NCBI GenBank assembly: GCA_016184105.1
Contig: JACPDI010000057.1
Coordinates: 1-64,000, forward strand
Length of the DNA: 64,000 nucleotides
Direction of reading: 5' to 3'
From: Acidobacteriota bacterium
GTDB taxonomy: Bacteria > Acidobacteriota > Vicinamibacteria > Vicinamibacterales > 2-12-FULL-66-21
A program made the position numbers and the translations under genes. Below the pieces are notes generated by a model. That model saw only the letters and a program-made list of their open reading frames with translations. It was not told the origin of the DNA and did not search any database. Shown here piece by piece: positions 60,322 through 64,000 of the stretch (positions within the stretch are counted from its first letter, which is position 1; each line of letters opens with the position of its first letter).

Positions 60322-60780
60322 TCAGAGCGTGCGCACGAGCACGAGCGCGTCTTCCGGCGGATTTGGATAGTAGCCGGCGCGGACTGATTCGGTCGAAAAC
60401 CCCATGTTCTCGTAAAGCCTGAGTGCGGCCGCGTTTGAGCGCCGGACCTCGAGCAGAGCGCGCGCGGCGCCCCGGCTTGCCGCGTCGCGCAGCACGTGGT
60501 CGAGCAGCAGCCGCGCCAGGCCCCGGCGCCGCAGCTCGGGCCGGACCGCGATCGTGTTGATGTGCAGCTCATCGATGACGAGCCAGCACGTGCAGAACGC
60601 CGCCACCGGATACTCATGGGTTCGCAGCACGTAGCTGCGCGTCAGCGGCTGTTGCGACAGCTCCTGCGCGAACATGTCACGCGACCACGGATTCGGGAAC
60701 GACTCGCGCGCGATCGCCGCAATGGCGTCGAGATCCCGATCGAGGGACACCGGCTCGATCTGCACCGTCATGTCGGTCAT
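60322..60780 (-). CDS. rimI: Ribosomal protein S18-alanine N-acetyltransferase
   Basis: A 152-residue GNAT enzyme. 'AIARESFPNPWSRDMFAQEL' and 'ELHINTIAVRPELRRRGLARLLLDHVL' (acetyl-CoA loop Arg-Arg-Gly-Leu-Ala) with 'LEVRRSNAAALRLYENMGFSTESVRAGYYPNPPEDALVL' give the RimI signature. It overlaps tsaB by four bases (ATGA), the usual pairing. Confidence 0.93.
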   Translation of the reverse strand: MTDMTVQIEPVSLDRDLDAIAAIARESFPNPWSRDMFAQELSQQPLTRSYVLRTHEYPVAAFCTCWLVIDELHINTIAVRPELRRRGLARLLLDHVLRDAASRGAARALLEVRRSNAAALRLYENMGFSTESVRAGYYPNPPEDALVLVRTL

Positions 60781-61511
60781 GCCCGCGGCGACCGCGGGGC
60801 GTCGCGGGCGATCTCCGCGTCGGACGGGCGGACGTAGATCGGCACGATCGCGTGCGGCGCCACGGCAAGGCCGGGCCGCGCCGCGGCGATCGCCGCGGCA
60901 ATCGGCGCCAGCGGCGGCGCCGGAGTGATGACGCGCGCGTCGGGCCATGCGGATCGGGCGCGCTCCCCGTACAGGTCAATCCCGTCGCCGATCAGGGTCC
61001 CGATCCGCACCGCGTCGCGCTGCCACGCCTCGACGACGGCATCGGGGCGCCAGGAGACGGCGGGAGCGGCAGGCACGATCCGGCCGTCGCGCTTGTCGTA
61101 CAGCGCGGCGAACACCTGCTGGCGCTGTGCATCCATCCAGACACCTACGCGCCCGTCTCCGACGAGGGTCGAGGCCGCGAAGGCGTCGAGCGCGGGAACC
61201 GGCACCACGTTCCTGCCGAGCGCCATCGCGAGCCCCTGGATCGCGGCAATGCCCACCCGCAAACCGGTGAACGACCCGGGACCGTTCACGACGGCGAAAA
61301 GCGTGATGTCCGACACGCGAACCCCGGCGCGGTCGAGCAGGTCCGAGATATCACCGGGCAGCCGTTCGCCGTGCGAACGGGTTGGATCGCCGACCGACAC
61401 GCCGTCGATCCTGCCGCGGCAGTACACCGCGAGGCTCCCGGCGCGCGTCGTCGTGTCGAGCGCGAGGATCACGAGGTCCGCGGCAGAGGACGCGGGGTCC
61501 GTTCGGGACAT
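60777..61511 (-). CDS. tsaB: tRNA threonylcarbamoyladenosine biosynthesis protein TsaB
   Basis: A 244-residue ASKHA-fold protein. 'VILALDTTTRAGSLAV', 'GERLPGDISDLLDRAGV', 'LFAVVNGPGSFTGLRVGIAAIQGLAMAL' and 'VWMDAQRQQVFAALY' are typical. It is the scaffold partner of TsaD for t6A synthesis. The gene is divergent from mutS with only 31 bp between start codons. Confidence 0.94.
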   Translation of the reverse strand: MSRTDPASSAADLVILALDTTTRAGSLAVYCRGRIDGVSVGDPTRSHGERLPGDISDLLDRAGVRVSDITLFAVVNGPGSFTGLRVGIAAIQGLAMALGRNVVPVPALDAFAASTLVGDGRVGVWMDAQRQQVFAALYDKRDGRIVPAAPAVSWRPDAVVEAWQRDAVRIGTLIGDGIDLYGERARSAWPDARVITPAPPLAPIAAAIAAARPGLAVAPHAIVPIYVRPSDAEIARDAPRSPRA

Positions 61512-61542
61512 TCCTACCTGTTATACTCGATACCCCGCCCGC
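61512..61542. promoter_or_regulatory. 31-bp divergent spacer between tsaB and mutS
   Basis: The plus strand contains TATACT (61522-61527), 15 bases before the mutS ATG; the minus strand contains TATAAC (61525-61520). With such spacing the transcripts would be nearly leaderless. A -35 for either direction would have to lie inside the neighbouring gene. Confidence 0.4.
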
Positions 61543-64000
61543 ATGAGTGCTCCGTCTGACACGACGAACGTCACGCCGGCCATGCGCCAGTACCTGGATG
61601 CGAAGCGCCAGTATCGCGACGCGATCCTCTTTTTCCGCATGGGCGACTTCTACGAGATGTTCTACGAGGACGCGCTGGTGGCGGCGCGCGCTCTCGAATT
61701 GACGCTCACCTCGCGGTCGAAGGACAGCCAGGGGGGCGCGATCCCGATGTGCGGCGTGCCCCACCACGCGGCCGACGGGTACGTCGCGCGCCTCGTGCGC
61801 AAGGGCTTTCGCGTCGCGATCTGCGAGCAGGTCGAAGATCCGCGCAAGGCGAAGGGGGTCGTCCGGCGCGAGGTGGTTCGCGTGGTTTCCCCCGGCACGC
61901 TGACCGACGCGGCGTACCTGGACGCGCGCGAGCCCGCGTTCATCATGTCGATCGCGGGCGGAGAGGGCCCGGCACCGATCGGTGTCGCGCTGATGGACGT
62001 CTCGACCGGCGAGTTCATCGCCACGGAGTATCCCGGCGATGCGGGACGCCAGTCGCTCGCCGACGATCTCGGGCTTCTTCGGCCGCGCGAGGTGGTGCTC
62101 GCCGCGGGCGCCCCGCCGCCGGTCGCGTTCGGCCCGGCGGGCACCGGCCCCCGCGTGACGGAGGCCGACGCGTGGACGTTCGAGTTCGAGTCCGCGCGAC
62201 GCGCCCTGCTCGATCAGCTCCGCGCGAAGAGCCTCGCCGGCTTCGGCCTGGACGGGCAGGCGGCGGCCGTGTCGGCGGCCGGCGCGCTCGTGCAGTACCT
62301 GCGTGACACGCAGAAGGTCGATCTCGCGCACGTGCGCGAGCTGTCGTTCCGGCGCGGCGGCGACGCGCTCATCATCGATCCGACGACGCTGCGCCACCTG
62401 GAGATCGTGGAAGGCGCCGGCGGCGGCCGCGCGGGGTCGCTGCTCGAGGAGATCGATCGAACGGTGACGCCCACCGGAGGGCGGCTGCTGCGCTCCTGGC
62501 TCCTCCGCCCGCTGCTCTCGATCGAGCGCATCCAGGATCGCCTGGACGCGGTCGAGGAGTTCGCGTTCCGGTCCACGGAGCGCGCGAAGCTGCGCGAGAC
62601 GCTCAAGACGGTCCACGACATGGAACGCCTGGTCGCGCGTGCCGCGCTCGGCACCGCCGGCCCGCGCGATCTCGTCTCGCTGCGCCAGTCGCTGGCGGCC
62701 ATTCCCCGCGTGCGGCTGGTGCTCGAGGATCTCCAGGCGCCGCTGACGCGCAGCATCATTTCGGAAATGGAGGAGGTCGCGGACGTCCGCGACGCGATTG
62801 CCGCGACCGTGGTCGATGAGCCGCCGGCGCTCGCGCGCGAGGGCAACTGCGTACGGGACGGCGTGGACCCCGAGCTGGATGACCTGCGGCGGGTGAGCCG
62901 CTCCGGCAGGCTGCTGATCGCCGAGATGGAAGACGCGGAGCGGAAGCGCACCGGGATCGCGTCGCTCAAGATTCGCTACAACCGGGTGTTCGGGTACTAC
63001 ATCGAGATCTCGAAGTCGAACCTCGGCGCCGTGCCCGCCGACTACCACCGCAAGCAGACGATTGCGGGCGGCGAGCGGTTCATCACGCCCGCGCTGAAGG
63101 AGTACGAGGAGAAAGTCCTCGGGGCCGACGAACGGATCCTGGAGCGCGAGGCGGAGATCTTCGAGCGGCTGCGCGCGAGCGTGGCGGCCGAATCGCCCCG
63201 CATCCAGGACGCGGCGCGCACGCTCGCGACGCTCGACGTGCTGGCGGCCCTCGCCGATACGGCCGCCCTCGGCGACTACACCAAGCCGCACGTGCACGAT
63301 GGCGACGAGCTCGTGGCCGTCGATGCCAGGCATCCGGTCGTCGAACGGCATTCGGCCGACCCGTTCGTGCCGAACGACATTACGCTGGACGGCGCGTCGA
63401 ACCAGCTCGTGATTCTCACCGGGCCCAACATGGGGGGCAAGTCCACCTACCTGCGGCAGACGGCGCTGCTCGTCATCCTGGCGCAGGCGGGTTCCTTCGT
63501 GCCGGCAAGGAGCGCCAAGCTGGCGATCGTGGACCGCGTGTTCGCCCGCGTGGGCGCGTCCGACAACATCGCACGCGGACAGTCCACGTTCATGGTCGAG
63601 ATGCAGGAGACCGCCAACATCATGCATTCCGCTTCATCGCGGAGCCTGGTGATCCTCGACGAGATCGGCCGGGGCACCGCGACCTTCGACGGCCTGAGCC
63701 TGGCGTGGGCGGTCGCGGAGCACCTTGCGAGCAACCCGAAGGCGCGCCCGAAGACGATCTTCGCAACCCACTACCACGAGCTGACGGACCTGGCGGACGC
63801 CGTCCCCGGCGTGGCCAACTTCCACGTCATCGTCCGGGAGTGGCAGGACGAGATCGTCTTCCTGCACAAGATCGTGCCGGGGCGATCGGACCGCAGCTAC
63901 GGCATCCAGGTGGCGCGGCTCGCCGGGCTGCCGCCGCGCGTGCTGGCGCGGGCGCGGGAGATCCTCGCCGGGCTGGAGCGCGATGAGCTGAGCCGAGGCG
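61543..64000 (+). CDS. mutS: DNA mismatch repair protein MutS (3' truncated by window end)
   Basis: Open from ATG 61543 to the last base; 819 codons are seen of an expected 850-900. Mismatch-reading Phe-x-Glu is F36-Y37-E38 in 'FFRMGDFYEMFYEDA'. The connector, lever and clamp regions follow. The ATPase has Walker A 'TGPNMGGKST' (627-634 core), 'RVGASDNIARGQSTFMVEMQETANIM', Walker B and signature 'LVILDEIGRGTATFDGLSLAWAVAEHL', and 'FATHYHELT'. It recognises base mismatches with MutL. Divergent from tsaB; no other gene follows in the window. Confidence 0.97.
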   Translation, partial: MSAPSDTTNVTPAMRQYLDAKRQYRDAILFFRMGDFYEMFYEDALVAARALELTLTSRSKDSQGGAIPMCGVPHHAADGYVARLVRKGFRVAICEQVEDPRKAKGVVRREVVRVVSPGTLTDAAYLDAREPAFIMSIAGGEGPAPIGVALMDVSTGEFIATEYPGDAGRQSLADDLGLLRPREVVLAAGAPPPVAFGPAGTGPRVTEADAWTFEFESARRALLDQLRAKSLAGFGLDGQAAAVSAAGALVQYLRDTQKVDLAHVRELSFRRGGDALIIDPTTLRHLEIVEGAGGGRAGSLLEEIDRTVTPTGGRLLRSWLLRPLLSIERIQDRLDAVEEFAFRSTERAKLRETLKTVHDMERLVARAALGTAGPRDLVSLRQSLAAIPRVRLVLEDLQAPLTRSIISEMEEVADVRDAIAATVVDEPPALAREGNCVRDGVDPELDDLRRVSRSGRLLIAEMEDAERKRTGIASLKIRYNRVFGYYIEISKSNLGAVPADYHRKQTIAGGERFITPALKEYEEKVLGADERILEREAEIFERLRASVAAESPRIQDAARTLATLDVLAALADTAALGDYTKPHVHDGDELVAVDARHPVVERHSADPFVPNDITLDGASNQLVILTGPNMGGKSTYLRQTALLVILAQAGSFVPARSAKLAIVDRVFARVGASDNIARGQSTFMVEMQETANIMHSASSRSLVILDEIGRGTATFDGLSLAWAVAEHLASNPKARPKTIFATHYHELTDLADAVPGVANFHVIVREWQDEIVFLHKIVPGRSDRSYGIQVARLAGLPPRVLARAREILAGLERDELSRG

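Overview
The window is GC-rich chromosomal DNA (roughly two-thirds G+C by eye) from a diderm bacterium. It encodes LPS transport, Tol-Pal, a TonB-dependent receptor with an N-terminal carboxypeptidase-regulatory domain, and a sigma-54/HPr-kinase/PTS gene block. That receptor type and the gene neighbourhoods fit Acidobacteriota, perhaps a Vicinamibacteria-like lineage. This placement is an inference from gene content, not from a marker-gene comparison. I found no rRNA, tRNA, CRISPR array, insertion sequence or prophage.

Layout. (1) 1-4276: the end of a cohesin-domain protein, probably a secretin, then two type II secretion pseudopilins, a Uma2 nuclease, a PKD/Ig lipoprotein and a third pilin-like protein. 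(2) 4313-16365: an amino-sugar/muropeptide salvage neighbourhood with two Na+/solute symporters, a beta-lactamase-fold hydrolase, a GHL10 glycosidase, an outer-membrane receptor, a BadF-type sugar kinase, NagB and MurQ. (3) 16450-28153: xerD, metK, a PHP-type hydrolase, a fused lptF-lptG, parB-parA, a DUF151 nuclease, miaB and recN. An AT-rich dif-like site lies beside parB. (4) 28228-33570: tolQ-tolR-tolA/tonB-tolB-pal-cpoB, then ssb. (5) 51163 down to 33650, all minus strand: guaA, dnaE, accA, recJ, lptC/lptA (frameshifted), lptB, rpoN, hpf, hprK, rapZ, EIIA-Man, HPr, EI and a cupin, most with very short gaps or overlaps. (6) 51201-64000: a PQQ-type propeller protein, an aminotransferase with a membrane protein, a very large NtrY-like kinase, pssA-psd, a DUF465 protein, rimI-tsaB and the start of mutS.

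How the parts work together. Block 2 reads as uptake and breakdown of cell-wall amino sugars: hydrolases release the sugar, symporters import it, the kinase phosphorylates it, MurQ removes lactate from MurNAc-6-P and NagB feeds fructose-6-P into glycolysis. Block 5 resembles the proteobacterial lpt-rpoN-hpf-pts cluster, but it carries HPr kinase and a mannose-type EIIA and has no sugar permease, which suggests a regulatory PTS. The LPS transporter appears as two fusions (LptF-LptG and LptC-LptA) plus LptB.

The most unusual material is non-coding. It comprises a family of heptamer-period repeats in many intergenic spacers, several long perfect palindromes, a 60-bp palindrome inserted in frame in miaB, tandem hairpins at the recJ stop codon, and the dif-like site.
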